The notes below the pieces were generated by a model that worked only from the letters and a program-made list of their open reading frames with translations, ran no database searches and was not told the origin of the DNA. The position numbers were made by a program, and so were the translations under genes. 64,000 nucleotides of DNA from Budorcas taxicolor (taxonomy: Eukaryota; Chordata; Mammalia; Artiodactyla; Bovidae), in contig NC_068910.1 of the NCBI RefSeq assembly GCF_023091745.1, positions 90,152,170-90,216,169 of the forward strand, in the 5' to 3' direction. Below are positions 35,698-47,327 of the stretch, piece after piece; positions within the stretch are counted from its first letter, which is position 1, and the number at the start of each line of letters is the position of its first letter.

Positions 35698-35870
35698 GAG
35701 GATTGAATTCATGCTCTTCTACTTACCAGCTTTGTTACTTTGAAAAATAGCTTAATTATTCTGTCTCCCAGTTGGCCCAACTGAAAAACAAGAATGATAA
35801 TACCTACCCTCACAGGGTTGATGTATACACAAGGGTGCCCAATATTTATTGAGAATGGTAGATGTTTAAT
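35698..35870 (+). repeat. MIR SINE
   Basis: The MIR core order is present: 'accagctttgttactttg', then 'tctgtctcccagttgg', then 'gataatacctaccctcac' and 'agggttg'. Confidence 0.6.
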
Positions 35871-37372
35871 AAAAATCAATTCCCCTTTCCTTCCCTCAGC
35901 AAATTCTGGTATATGTGGCTATGCTTATTTGACTCCGGATAGTCAAATACCAGCCTGAAAAGCAGATCTTTAAGTACACAGAAATCATAGTCAAAAGACC
36001 TTGGGCTGTGTTTGCTTTCATTTGTTCAACAGAGAAGTAGATATAGGTTAGACCAGGTAAAGCTTTGTAAGTGATGAAAATGAGTTTTTTTTTTTTTTTT
36101 TTTTTTAATTTTGAGCATAATGGGAAGATATTGACGAATTTCCCTTGGACATACAACGAATCTTTCTACTACTAGGTTTAGTTCTACAACATGGGGAAGA
36201 CAATGATATGCACAGAACTTTTATGACATTAGATTCCTTAGTACAGAATCAAAGAATATGGAATGTTTTATGTAGGTGAACCATTGCTACATTAAAACTT
36301 AAAGAGTAAATAATAGTAAAATTTGGTTAATTAAAAAACATACCTTTTGTAAAACTAACTGCAAAATTTTCCTGAAGGTTCCCAAGCAGTTAGGGGAAGG
36401 CCAGGTCAGTTGTGTAACTGTTGAGTACATCCAATTCACAGGCTTCCACAGCTGAATAGGCCTACAGGTTTTCATGATGATCCCAAGGATTCCTCTTTTC
36501 TGCTGTATTATTTCTTTCTTTTCTATCTGCCAATTGTGGAATTTCATAACAGGCTTGCAAGTTTAGCAACAATAGTAATTTTAAACTATAAAGGCCTGTG
36601 TCATGGGCTCTGAGGAATGCTGTGAAAACCTATTTGCGTAAATTCTCTTTTGTGTTGATTAAATATATTGCCTGAATGAATTCAAATCTTTGAGTAAGAA
36701 TTTTTTTCTCCATTCCAAGAAAAGAGAAAACAAGCAAAAACCAATTACAAGTGACTGAACTGACTAGAAGTCACCTCAGTCAATTGTTCAATACAAGGTT
36801 TTCTCTACCTCCAATTTCATCTGAGAAAAGAATATGTTTTAAGAGAGGAAAAAGATTTCCTTGACCCTTTTAGGTTCTCTGGCTAAATCTGAAAAGTAAA
36901 CTGAAAAAGACAAACAGGAGAAAAGCATACACATTTATTTAATGTTAAGTTTTATGTGACACAGGAGACCTTGTTAGGAAATGAAGACCAAAGGAACAGG
37001 TCTATGTACATTTATGCCAGAACTGATAAAGAGTGAGTAGTGGTAAAGAAATATGATAAGTTAAGGAGTATGAGGTTTTTGTAATAAACTAGGGAAAATT
37101 TAACAAGCCTACTTGCTAGGATTATTCTTGACATCCCTAGGTCTTCAGAGATAAGGCCACTCCTTTCCATTAGGTATAGGGAGGGCACCTCTCACATGAA
37201 AGTTTTATGACCACTTTGAGGGGAGAAAGGCAAGGTGTGGAGGGTGAGAATGCAAGCAGAGTGGCCTCCTGCTTCTGCTGTTTTCTCAAACTCTTTCAGC
37301 TTAAAATTTTCCATATATCAAGATACCATATTTTAGAGTAGCAAGTTCTGAATCCCATAAATATTGGTTGTC
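35871..37372. other. Anonymous sequence
   Basis: Contains a T22 run (36085-36106). No gene or firm repeat. Confidence 0.5.
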
Positions 37373-37511
37373 AAAACTAAAAATAAGAGACACATGTATC
37401 CCATTGTTCTTTGAAGCACTATTTACAATAGCTAGAACATGGAAGCAACCTAGATATCCATCGACAGATGAATGGATAAAGAAGTTGTGGTACATATACA
37501 CAATGGAATAT

Positions 37512-39032
37512 TCAGTTCAGTTCAGTTCAGTTGCTCATTCATGTCCAACTCTTTGCAACTCCACGGACTGCAGCACCCCAGTCCTCCCTGCTCATCAACA
37601 ATTCCCAGAGTCCACTCAAACTCATGTCCTTTGAGTCGTTGATGCCATCCAACCATCTCATACTCTGTCATCCCCTTCTCCTCCCGCCTTCAATCTTCCC
37701 AGGCATCAGGGTCTTTTCCAGTGAGTCAGCTCTTCACATCAGGTGGCCAAAGTTTTAGAGTTTCAGCTTCAACATCAGTCTTTCCAATGAATATTCAGGA
37801 CTGATTTCCTTTAGGATGGACTGGGACCTAGTGTGCACTGGGACCCAGGGACCCCACGGAGACTGAGACAGAACTGTGTTTGAGCATCTCTTGTGGAGAT
37901 ATGGGTCAGCAGTGGACTGCCACAGGGACAGGGGCTCTGGGTGCAGCAGACTTGGGTATGACATAAGCCCTCTTGGAGGGGGTCACCATTAACCCCACCA
38001 TAGAGCTGTCAGAACTTACACAGCACTGGCAATAGACTCTTGGAGGGCAAACACAGAACCTTGTGCACCAGAACCCAGGAGAAAGGAGCAGTGACCCCAC
38101 AAGAGACTGACCCAGACTTGCCTGTGAATATCCAGGAGTCTCTAGCAGAGACGTGGGTTGGTGATGACCTGCTGCAGGGTTGGAGTCACTGAGTGTAGAG
38201 GTACATGCATGGGATCTTTTGAAGGAGGTCACCATTATCTTCATTACCTCCACCATAGTTTGGCCTCAGGTAAATAGCAGGGAGGGAACACAGCTCTCCC
38301 CATCAACAGAAAATTGGATTAAAGATTTACTGAGCATGGCCCTGCCCATCAGAACAAGACCCAGTTTCCCCCTCAGTCTCTCCCATAAGGAAATTTCCAT
38401 AAACCTCTTATTCTTATCCATCAGCAGTCAGACAGACTGAAAACCACAATCATAGAAAACTAATCAGTCTAATCACATGGACCACAGCCTTATCTAACTC
38501 AATGAAACTATGAGCCATGCTGTGCAGGGCCACTCAAGACGGATGGGTCATGGTGGAGAGTTCTGACAAAAAGTGGTCCACTGGAGAAGGGAATGGCAAA
38601 CTGCTTCAGTATTCTTGCTTTGAGAACCCCACAAACAGCATGAAAATGCAAGAAGATAGGACACTGAAGGATGAACTCCCCAGGTGAGTAGGTGCCCAAT
38701 ATGCTACTGGAGATGAGTGGAGAAATAACTCCAGAAAGAATGAAGAGATGGAGCCAAAGCAAAAACAACCTCCAGTTGTGGATGTGACTGGTGATAGAAG
38801 CAAAGTCTGATGCTGTAAAGAGCAATATTGCATAGGAACCTGGAATGTTAGGTCTGTGAATGAAGGCAAATTGGAAGTGGTCAAACAGGAGATGACAAGA
38901 GTGAACGTCGACATTTTAGGAATCAGCAAACTTGGACTGGAATGAGTGAATTTAACTTAGATGACCATTACATCTACTACTGTGGGTAAGAATCCCTTAG
39001 GAGAAATGGAGTAGCCATCATAGCCAACGACA
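37512..39032 (-). mobile_element. BovB with inverted 5' half, nested in L1
   Basis: The left part (37512-37828) is the BovB 3' end in reverse orientation. From about 37829 to 39032 the sequence switches to plus orientation and runs from the BovB 5' UTR into the start of the endonuclease frame. L1 text is duplicated at the two edges (gaatat at 37506-37511 and 39033-39038), so it is one insertion. Roughly 1.9 kb of BovB between the endonuclease start and the C-terminus is missing. This is a 5' inversion (twin-priming type) with a large internal deletion. Confidence 0.88.
37831..38262 (+). repeat. Tandem 5' UTR units of BovB
   Basis: Two diverged direct repeats about 230 bp apart (37831-38009 and 38061-38262). 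Shared blocks include a cccagg motif, gaccccac, gagactga, the ggaggtcaccatta type block and ccaccatag. LINE 5' UTRs often carry such repeated units as internal promoter modules; whether these act so in BovB is my inference. Confidence 0.6.
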
Positions 39033-39533
39033 GAATATCACTTGGCCACAAAAAGGAATACATTTGAGTCAGTTCGAACAAGGTCGATGAACCTAGAACC
39101 TATTATACAGAGTGAAGTGAATCAGAAAGAGAAAAATAAATACCACCTTCTAACACATGTATATGGAATCTAGAAAAATGGTATTGAAGGATTTACTTAT
39201 GGGGCAACAATGGAGAAAGAGACATAGAGAATAGACTTATGGACATGGGGAGAGGAGAGGAGAGGGTGAGATGTATAGAAAGAGTAACATGGAAACTTAC
39301 ATTACCATATGTAAAATAGATAGCCAATGGGAATTTGCTGTATGGCTCAGGAAACTGAAACAGTCGCTTTGTATTAACCTAGTGGGATGGCATGGGGAGG
39401 GAGATGGGAGGGAGGTTCAAAAGGGAGGGGATATATGGGTGATTCATGTTGAGGTTTGACAGAAAACAGCAAAATTCTGTAAAGCAATTAGCTTTCAATA
39501 AAAAATTAATTAATTAAAAAAACTAAAAATAAG

Positions 39534-39912
39534 GGGTGGGAGACTGGGCTTGACACATAGGTGCTATTGATGTGTGAATGTGCATGCTAAGTCACTTCAG
39601 TCGTGTCCGACTCTTTGCGACCCCATGGACTCTAGCCCACCAGGCTCCTCTGTCCATGGGATTCTCCAGGGAAGAATACTGGAGTGGTTTGCTGTGCCCT
39701 CCTCCAGGGGATCTTCATGGCCCAGTATTGTGTATAAAATAGATAACTAAAGACAACATACTAGGAACTCTACTTAATGCACTTTAGTGACCTGAATGGG
39801 AAGGAAGTCCATAGAGGAGGTGATATATGTATGGCTGATTCATTTTTCTGTACAGTAGAAATGAACACAACATTGTAAAGCAGCTATACGCCAATAAAAC
39901 TAATTTAAAAAA
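39534..39912 (+). mobile_element. Older L1 3' end split by a Bov-tA
   Basis: 'gggcttgacacataggtgc' (39534-39574) and 'tataaaatagataactaaag' through 'caataaaactaattt' (39725-39912) are two halves of one L1 3' UTR. The younger L1 inserted directly upstream of it. Confidence 0.7.
39575..39724 (-). mobile_element. 5'-truncated Bov-tA SINE inside old L1
   Basis: Reverse-strand SINE body from 'tgctaagtcacttcagtcg' to 'gggatcttcatggcccag'. The tRNA-derived head is missing. Confidence 0.85.
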
Positions 39913-40334
39913 AGAGACTAAAAGTGAGCATTCTATTGCTGTTCTTTAACCATCTCTGAAGTCAATTGAACGACCCTTCTTTGCAAAGTCTTGACTTACT
40001 CCCCTGGGCGCACATTTGAATAACATTTAGTTTTCTTAAGTTCTAAACCAGTAGTTCATATCCAAACACCTTTCCCACTGAAACAAAGATGACTAATTTA
40101 TAAGGAAAGATTAAAGGTACTTTAATGTAGAGTAAAGGTAAACAAGTTTCTAGATATTGATTGTCTACAAGTATCTGAAGGTGTAAACACCACAAAGACA
40201 AAAAATCATTTAACATGGACTAGGACTTAGGAAAAATAAGAGACTAGCATAATACTGACAATATCTGGACCAGGAATAAGCTTCTGTGGAATATAACTAC
40301 TTTTGGAAATGAAAGTGTATATTTTCCTCCCCTG
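39913..40334. other. Anonymous sequence
   Basis: Nothing recognised. Confidence 0.5.
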
Positions 40335-40342
40335 GTCAAAAG

Positions 40343-41068
40343 GAATCAAAGAGCCTATTGATGAAGGTGAAAGAGGAAAGTGGAAAAGGTGGTTTAAGAC
40401 TCAACATTCAAAAAATGAAGATCCTGGCATCCAGTCCCATCACTTCATGCAAATAGATGGGGAAATAGTGGAAACAGTGGCAGGTTTTCTTTTCTTGGGC
40501 TTCAAAATACTGCGGATGGTGACTGCAGCCATGAAATTAAAAGATGCTCCTTGGAATAAAAGCTATGACAAACCTAGACAGTCTATTAAAAAGCAAAGAT
40601 GTTACTTTACCAACAAAGGTCTGTATAGTCAAAGGTATGGTTTTTCCAGGTGTCATGTATGGATGTGAGAGTTGGACAGTTAAAAGGGCTGAGGACTGAA
40701 GAATTGATGCCTTTGAATGGTGGTGCTCAAGAAGACTCTTCAGAGTCCCTTAGACAGCAAGATCAAACCAATCAGTCCTAAAGGAAATCAACACTGAATA
40801 TTCATTTGGAAGGACTGATGCTGAAGCTGAAGCGCCAATAGTTTGGCTACCTGATGCAAAGAGCCAACTCATTAGAAAAGACCCTGATACTGGGAAAGAC
40901 TGAAGACAGGAGGGGAAGGGGACAACAGAAGATGAGATGGTTGTATGGCATCACTGACTCAATGGATGAGTTTGAGCAAGCTCCTGGAGATGGTGAAGGA
41001 CAAGGAAGCCTGGCCTGCTGCAGTCCATAGAGTCGCAAAGAGTCAGAGATGACTGGGTGACTGAACAA
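40343..41068 (+). mobile_element. Diverged 5'-truncated BovB with 8-bp TSD
   Basis: Covers BovB from just after the YADD region to the 3' end, with many indels. gtcaaaag flanks it at 40335-40342 and 41069-41076. Only a 121-codon mosaic frame (40303-40668) survives, with no coding value. Confidence 0.88.
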
Positions 41069-41076
41069 GTCAAAAG

Positions 41077-41561
41077 ATAAGACATAACATAGAAGCTCCT
41101 TTTGCTGGCAGAAAACCCTAAGAAAACTGAGCTGAAGAAGTATTCATCAATATTTGCCTATGACTTGGCAACAAGCCATTCATTTCCTTATGATCAGGGA
41201 TCCTACTCACTATTGTTATTCTTAATAGCTCATGGATCCTCTTACAGCTAGGTTTGTGAGGCAACAAAAAGACTGCATCAAATAAAACAGCTTGTACTAT
41301 GCACTTGTCGCACTGGGGATGCATTTGGGTACCAATTTTCCATCATGAATGGAGAAGAATTAGCTATACTAAAAATGTTTGGCCCTCTCCCAACATCACA
41401 TTTTTGTAAAAATATAATCAGGAATGGAACTTGGAACTTCTCCATGTCTGAATACCTATTCTTAACAGAGCAATTATAATTCTATGGCTGTGTGATGTCA
41501 AAGTACTTAGTAACGTTTAAAAAAAGTTACTGTATTTTTTTTTTTTAATAGCAGTTGCACT
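41077..41561. other. Anonymous sequence
   Basis: Nothing recognised; a T-run lies at 41536-41548. Confidence 0.5.
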
Positions 41562-41826
41562 TTCAGTTCAGTTCAGTCACTCAGTCGTGTCTGACTCTTT
41601 GCGACCCCATGACCTGCAGCACCCCAGGCCTCCCTGTCCATCACCAACTCCCAGAGTCCACCCAAACCCATGTCTATCGGGTCAATGATGCTATCCAACC
41701 ATCTCATCCTCTGTCGTCCCCTTCTCCTCCTGCCCCCAATCCCTCTCAGCATCAGGGTCTTTTCAAATGAGTCAGCTCTTCGCATCAAGTGGCCAAAGTA
41801 TTGGAGTTTCAGCTTCAACATCAGTC
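41562..41826 (-). mobile_element. BovB LINE 3' end
   Basis: Reverse-strand BovB terminus plus the final 87 or so codons (minus-strand frame 41573-41836, including MLKLKLQYFGHLMRRADS). Confidence 0.9.
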
Positions 41827-42895
41827 TTATACCCAAATCACTTCTGATGATAATGAATTATAAAGTTTGAATTTAACACAAAATCTCATTTTTATAATAA
41901 TGCATAATTTAATGGATTAGTGCATCTTACAATTCATCTTATAAACTACATGTCCATAAGGTTATTCCTATAAAATATTAGAGGTCCCAAGTGGTCATCC
42001 TGATGGTAAAGCCCATCCTGATGAGGTCATCCTGGTATTTTCAGCTTCCTTTTCTCAGGGATTACAAATTATCTGAGGTAAATTTTACTTATATCTACCA
42101 TGCAAGCAATAGAAAATTCACAGAGGTAGGTGAATAAAATTGACTTGTCTTAGAGCTTTAGAGTCTTTCTCCAAAGGGTAAAGGCATTATGTGATTCTCT
42201 CTACTTTTGAATAAGTATGAAAATAAAGATATGTTTCTTGAGAGGTTTCTAAAAATCACTAATGAGATGCCCATGTATCTTGAGGACCAGTAGTGTAACA
42301 TCAAATGCTTATCAAACCTGTATAGAAAAGAAGGTGAAATGGCAAGTGGAATCAGTTCCTTGTTTAAGAAACTGCTTTCTCTCAAACCCACACAATAGCC
42401 TAATTCCCACCAGAACATTTTCTGCAGCTCTGTAATTATATCAGTATAGTCAATGATGAATAGAAGTAGAGAGCCTCAGAAATATTTTGAACAACTTAAC
42501 AGTGAAAAAAAATCGCAACTTGAAGCAAATGATTTCTTTATATTTTAAAAACAATATGTACAACTGCCTCATTTATCCATTTTACTTTATGTGTACTGAA
42601 ATAAACTTCAAAAAAACTTTTGCAACCATAAGAAAAGTCTCGGTTCTATTACTCACGAATTTTTTGTATTGGCCTCAGTTGCATAACGCTGGAGTTTTAA
42701 AAGAGTTTCTGTAAGTAAAAATGCAAATCTCAAATCTAAGTTTATATTATTTCCCCTATGCCTCTTTAGAAAATAAATGTGATGTTCATTCCATTGAGAA
42801 CTTAGCAGATATTCTAAGAGGCCACCTAAAAATAAATATGCAACTGTAATTATTTTGAAGACTTATTTAATGTCAGGCCAGGTAAAAATGTGATT
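41827..42895. other. Anonymous AT-rich sequence
   Basis: Nothing recognised; short local repeat around 41990-42030 (catcctgatg). Confidence 0.5.
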
Positions 42896-43192
42896 ATAAT
42901 AGTCCCCCCCTTATCCATAGAGGGTATGTTCCAGCACCCTTAGGAAATGCCTGGAAACATAAGGATTCCTATACATATTTTTCCTATACATACATTACTA
43001 TAATATAATTTAATTTGTAAATTAAACATAATAAGAGATTAAAAACAATAACCAATAATGAAATAGAACAATTACATCAATATACTATAATGAAAGTTAT
43101 CTGAATGTGGTTCTTTCTCTCTCTCTCATAATGTCTTTTTGTACTATATTCACCCTTCTTCTTGTGAAGATGTGAAATGATAAAATGCCTAT

Positions 43193-43763
43193 CAGTTCAG
43201 TTCACTTCAGTCACTCAGTCGTGTCTGACTCTTTGTGATCCCATTAACTGCAGCACGCCAGGCCTCCCTGTCCATCACCAACTCCCGGAGTTCACTCGGA
43301 CTCATGTCCATCGAGTCAGTGATGCCATCCAGCCATCTCATCCTCTGTCGTCCCCTTCTTCTCCTGCCCCAAATCCCTCCCAGCATCAGAGTCTTTTCCA
43401 ATGAGTCAGCTCTTCGCATGAGGTGGCCAAAGTACTGCAGTTTCAGATTTAGCATCATTCCTTCCAAAGAACACCTAGGGCTGATCTCCTTTAGAATGGA
43501 CTGGTTGGATCTCCTTGCAGTCCAAGGGCCTCTCAGGAGTCTTCTCCAACACCACAGTTCAAAAGCATTAATTCATCCTTACTGCTTTCTTCACAGTCCA
43601 ACTCTCACATCCATACATGACAACTGGAAAAACCATAGTCTTGACTAGATGGACCTTTGTTGGCAAAGTAATGTCTCTGCTTTTCAATATGCTATCTAGG
43701 TTGGTCAGAACTTTTCTTCCAAGGAGTAAGTGTCTTTTAATTTCATGGTTGCAGTCACCATCT
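43193..43763 (-). mobile_element. BovB LINE 3' end inside Tigger-type element
   Basis: Reverse-strand BovB from its 3' terminus back to the ITADGDC-encoding region. The host element resumes at 43764 with no visible duplication of flanking bases, so no TSD can be called. Confidence 0.88.
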
Positions 43764-44088
43764 GGGATAAGATAAAATGAGGTGAATGAGGTAGGCATTG
43801 TGATCTTACATCAGGTTACTATTGGTGATTACATTAGAAGGAGGATCATCTGCTTGGGTTATCCTGGATTATCAAGCCAGGACATTGTCAATATCAGCAG
43901 CAGACCAAGTTGATGGTTGAGGGTCCATGTTGATGCATGGGGTGGAATGGAACAAGACAATGAGAGATTTCATCATGCTACTCAGAATAGGTCAAGTTTA
44001 AAATTCATGAATTGTTTATTTCTGGAGTTAAAAAAATATATATATTCTGGAGTGCAGTTGACCATTGGTACTGAAACCATCAAGGCGG

Positions 44089-44140
44089 ATCTCCCATATT
44101 GCAGGCAGATTCTTTTCCATCTGAGCTATCAGGGAAGCCC
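44089..44140 (-). mobile_element. Isolated Bov-tA SINE head
   Basis: Only the tRNA-derived head is present in reverse orientation ('ttgcaggcagattctttt', 'ctgagctatcagggaagc'). The Bov-A body and tail are missing, and DNA-transposon sequence flanks it on both sides. Confidence 0.65.
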
Positions 44141-44162
44141 ATGGATAAGGAATACTACTGTA

Positions 44163-45617
44163 TTTCTGGGTATATATAGTATTTTTCAGGAGCAGTCTCA
44201 AGACCAATTGATTGATAGGCATAAAACCTATCTAAAAGAACTAATGTAAAATCATCATGACACTTGCTTAGTCAATCAGAGTTAGGTAACAGCTCTTCCA
44301 GCCTTTTCTGAAAATTAGTGATAAATACTATTAACATCATCCTGAAGGTTTGGTAGAAAAATTTTTTGAAGAGTACAGGTCCATTCTCTAAAGTTCTGTA
44401 GTGTTTTGATCCAAGATTATTCCTTTTCTGAGAGGTCTTACAAATTCACAAGAATTGAGACATCAGGGTTTTAGTTGAAAAGTTGATACTACCTGTTCTG
44501 TGCTCAAGTATTTTCTCTTGGGATTTTACAGGCTTTTTGAAGCAATGAAGTGTAACCTGTATATTTCCCCTGATCCCTTTCAGCTCTGTAGAGTTCAACC
44601 ACATGACCTATTCAACCACATGTCTGCAAAGAATAGGAAACCTTTCCCTTATCTTGCTCGAGTTGTGTTTTCAATGATTGTTCTCAAAAATAAATACAAT
44701 TTCTAAGCACAGTCTTTATTTGCTACATTTTGACAATTTAAAAAAATCATTTGTTTCTCTGAGTACCACCTGATGTGTTCAATTAATTCGACTCTGCTTG
44801 TAATAAAACCTTCTTGTAAAAGGCCACAGAGAATTCAAGGGCTTACAATTCCTCTAAGGTTGGGACTCACATGCTTCCTGTATTCAAGAGACTGTCCAGT
44901 TAACAGAGGCTCAGTCACTCTTCCTTTTCCTTTCGCTACTCCCTTCCCTTCACCTAGTGTATTTTAATGTAAAGCAAGGTATAGGTTCTCAAGCTTGTGG
45001 CCCATGAGAAGAGTTCTTGCTTAAGTGCTGACAACTTTAAACTGAAATAACTTTCTTAATGGATTGTTACAAGTTGTCCTTTTACTCTTAAAACTATAAA
45101 TACTATTAATAATTTTAGAGCATACATCTCTACGCTCAAGATCCCTGAGTAGAGATGTATTGACTCTGGAGCTTATACTTTACACTGTTTTTATGTAAGC
45201 GACATTAAGTGAAATTAAGGACCAGATGTCTCCTTAAGTGTAGAAAGAAGAGTAGAAAGAACACTCCACAGATCAGGGAAAGAGAGCAGAACATCAAGAG
45301 AAGGTGGGGTCTAGGCGAGAAATGGAAAGGACAGATTCACTTCAGAGACAGTTGTGGGGAGTGCTGCTGCATTTTGAATATATTTCAATCTAAGTCATCT
45401 GCTGGAACCCCAGAAATAGACACTTTGCTCATAAGGGGAAGCCAGTAGTTTTTGTAAATTAGCAAAACCCCCAAAGAGTAGTTAACCTATCATTGACAGT
45501 CTAGTAGACTAACAGACTATACCATGCAGGATTTGGTAGCTAAATATAATTATCTCAAAATGTTGTCTCTTATGTGTAGACTTGAATAAGTCATAGCAGT
45601 GAAGAAACTAACCACTC
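44163..45617. other. Anonymous sequence
   Basis: Nothing recognised; a short palindromic-looking stretch around 45125-45160 (ctctacgctcaagatccctg ... agtagagatg) is noted only. Confidence 0.45.
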
Positions 45618-45834
45618 CTTGTTTTAGTCGCTGAGTCATGTCTGACTCTGTGCAACCCCATGGACTGTAGGTCACCAGGCTCTCTCTGTCCATGGGATTC
45701 TCCAGGCAAGAATACTGGAGTGAGTTGCCATTTCCTTTTCCAAAGGGTCTTGCTGACCCAGGGATCAAATCCTCACCTCCTGCCCTGTCTCCTGTGTTGT
45801 CAGGTGAGTTCTTTACCACTGAGCCACCAGGGAA
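45618..45834 (-). mobile_element. Bov-tA SINE
   Basis: Reverse-strand SINE from 'ttagtcgctgagtcatgtc' to 'actgagccaccagggaag', with a short insertion in the head ('cctgccctgtctcctg'). Confidence 0.88.
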
Positions 45835-46787
45835 GATAGCTGCTTTTTCGTACTATTCAATGAAAACCAAAAGAAATAAGCAGGGTGGTTAGTCTCAGAT
45901 TATAGAAAGTCAGACCAAAAAACTAATCATGCAACTCCTATGTGGGCATAGAGAGAAATGGGTAGCTGTGATACATCTTTTGAGGTAGATGGTAATGAGC
46001 TCTGTGTGTGAGAGATAGAAAATCCAGGACAACTCCTTGGTATTTGGCTGGAGCTACGGTATGCCTGCTGCTACCATGTGTTGACATAGGGATAAGGCAA
46101 TAAAGTCAAGAGCTCCATTTTGAACATTCTAAATATGAAATGTCAAATACATATTTATTGGCGATGTCAAGTACCATAACATCTGTAGCTCTAAAGAGAG
46201 GCTAAGATGACAGAGGGGCTTGAGAGCCATCAACAAATAGAAAGATTTAAAGTAAGGAGAATGAATGAGAACGTGAGGAAGAGTTTAAAGAGAAGTGACA
46301 TTTGCCCTTCAGCATTTAAAGACAGGATACAAAATAAAGAGCTGTTGAAGAGGAGGTAGGCACAAAAGGAGGTGGGCAGAGAGAGGAGACCATGTTGGCA
46401 TAAAAACGAAAAATAGGAGCTGTTTTGTTTGTTTCCGCAGGAGGGGATGATCAATTGTTTTAAACACTGCTGAGAGACTGATTATGATGAAACAAGACAT
46501 AAAAATCACTGATGCAGCATTGCAGTCTTAGTCAAAGGATGTGAAAAATACATTATTGGTTCTGAAGTGGGGCAAAAGGGCAAAAAACTCACTTAAGGAG
46601 TTTTACTGTGAGAGGTACCAAAAAAAAAAAAAAAAAAAAAAAAATGCAACAGTAACCAGAAGTGATGCAGAACAAATGATCTTTTCAAGTGGAGAGATAT
46701 TAAAGACATATAGTATTAGAAATGTAATAGAAATATTAGTGAATTACCCTGATAGGTTTGGGCTTTTTTATGAGGATATAACATCAG
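45835..46787. other. Anonymous sequence with probable ancient repeat
   Basis: 46200-46500 carries phrases of an old dispersed repeat ('ggggatgatcaattgtttt', 'aaacactgctgagagactg'), family not assigned. An A25 run lies at 46620-46644. Confidence 0.35.
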
Positions 46788-46799
46788 ATTGGAGGAGGG

Positions 46800-46920
46800 C
46801 ATGGCTCCCCACTCCAATATCTTTGCTTGGAGAATCCCATCGGCAGAGGAGCCTGGCGATTTACATTCTATGGGGCTGCAAACAGTCAGACATAACTGAA
46901 GCAATTTGGCATTCACACAC
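46800..46920 (+). mobile_element. 5'-truncated Bov-A SINE with TSD
   Basis: Body only, from 'tggaggagggcatggctcc' to 'gcaatttggcattcacac'. Flanks match 11 of 12 bases (46788-46799 and 46921-46932, core catcagat). Confidence 0.85.
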
Positions 46921-46932
46921 ATAGCATCAGAT

Positions 46933-47319
46933 AAGTGTTAATTCAGCAGATGTAGCTGACTGAAAAAGAAATGGCTACCTCCTTCACCTTGGGCCTGTCA
47001 GATGGTCACTCTGAAAAATTGTAAGTAAGATTCTAAAATACCCACATGAGAATCTCTGTGAGCCCTGAGTGACTTTCTATCCTTATACTACAATGCTGCT
47101 AGTCTCCTTCCAAATGACTCTTTTTTGTTTAAATGAATTTGAGTCAATTTCTCTGTAACATTGAAAGACTACTAGGAACACTCAGTTAAACTTTCCTGAA
47201 ATTTTCCAGATCTAATAATGTTCTTTCACATTGTGCAACTTCAAAAAGCAGACAAAAACTACACTGTTTTCCAATGTATTTAACTTTTAATTATTTTGTG
47301 AAGAATATTTCAGGGCACT
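46933..47319. other. Anonymous sequence
   Basis: Nothing recognised. Confidence 0.5.
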
Positions 47320-47327
47320 AATGTAAA

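Larger units (their letters stand above)
37388..39518 (+). mobile_element. 5'-truncated L1 split by a BovB
   Basis: L1 ORF2 C-terminus at 37388-37511 (translation includes TWKQPRYPSTDEWIKKLWY), interrupted and resumed at 39033-39518 with the final codons and 3' UTR. The whole is bracketed by a perfect 15-bp TSD, aaaactaaaaataag, at 37373-37387 and 39519-39533. That fixes it as one insertion event later broken by the BovB. Confidence 0.92.
42896..44162 (+). mobile_element. Tigger-type DNA transposon with two nested insertions
   Basis: The left terminus 'agtccccccttatccatag' and right terminus 'ggataaggaatactactg' are inverted repeats. Between them run 'ggaaatgcctggaaacat', 'aacaataaccaataatg', and, after the BovB, 'gtaggcattgtgatcttac', 'gaaggaggatcatctgc' and 'gatttcatcatgctactc'. 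Removing 43193-43763 and about 44089-44140 gives a continuous non-autonomous element. It encodes no transposase. Superfamily is assigned from memory. Confidence 0.65.

Noticed and set aside
46541..46924. 127-codon frame with a Lys run (A25)
   Set aside because: It crosses a homopolymer and then a SINE body; no conserved protein. I also considered a processed pseudogene because of the A-run, but nothing upstream is recognisable.
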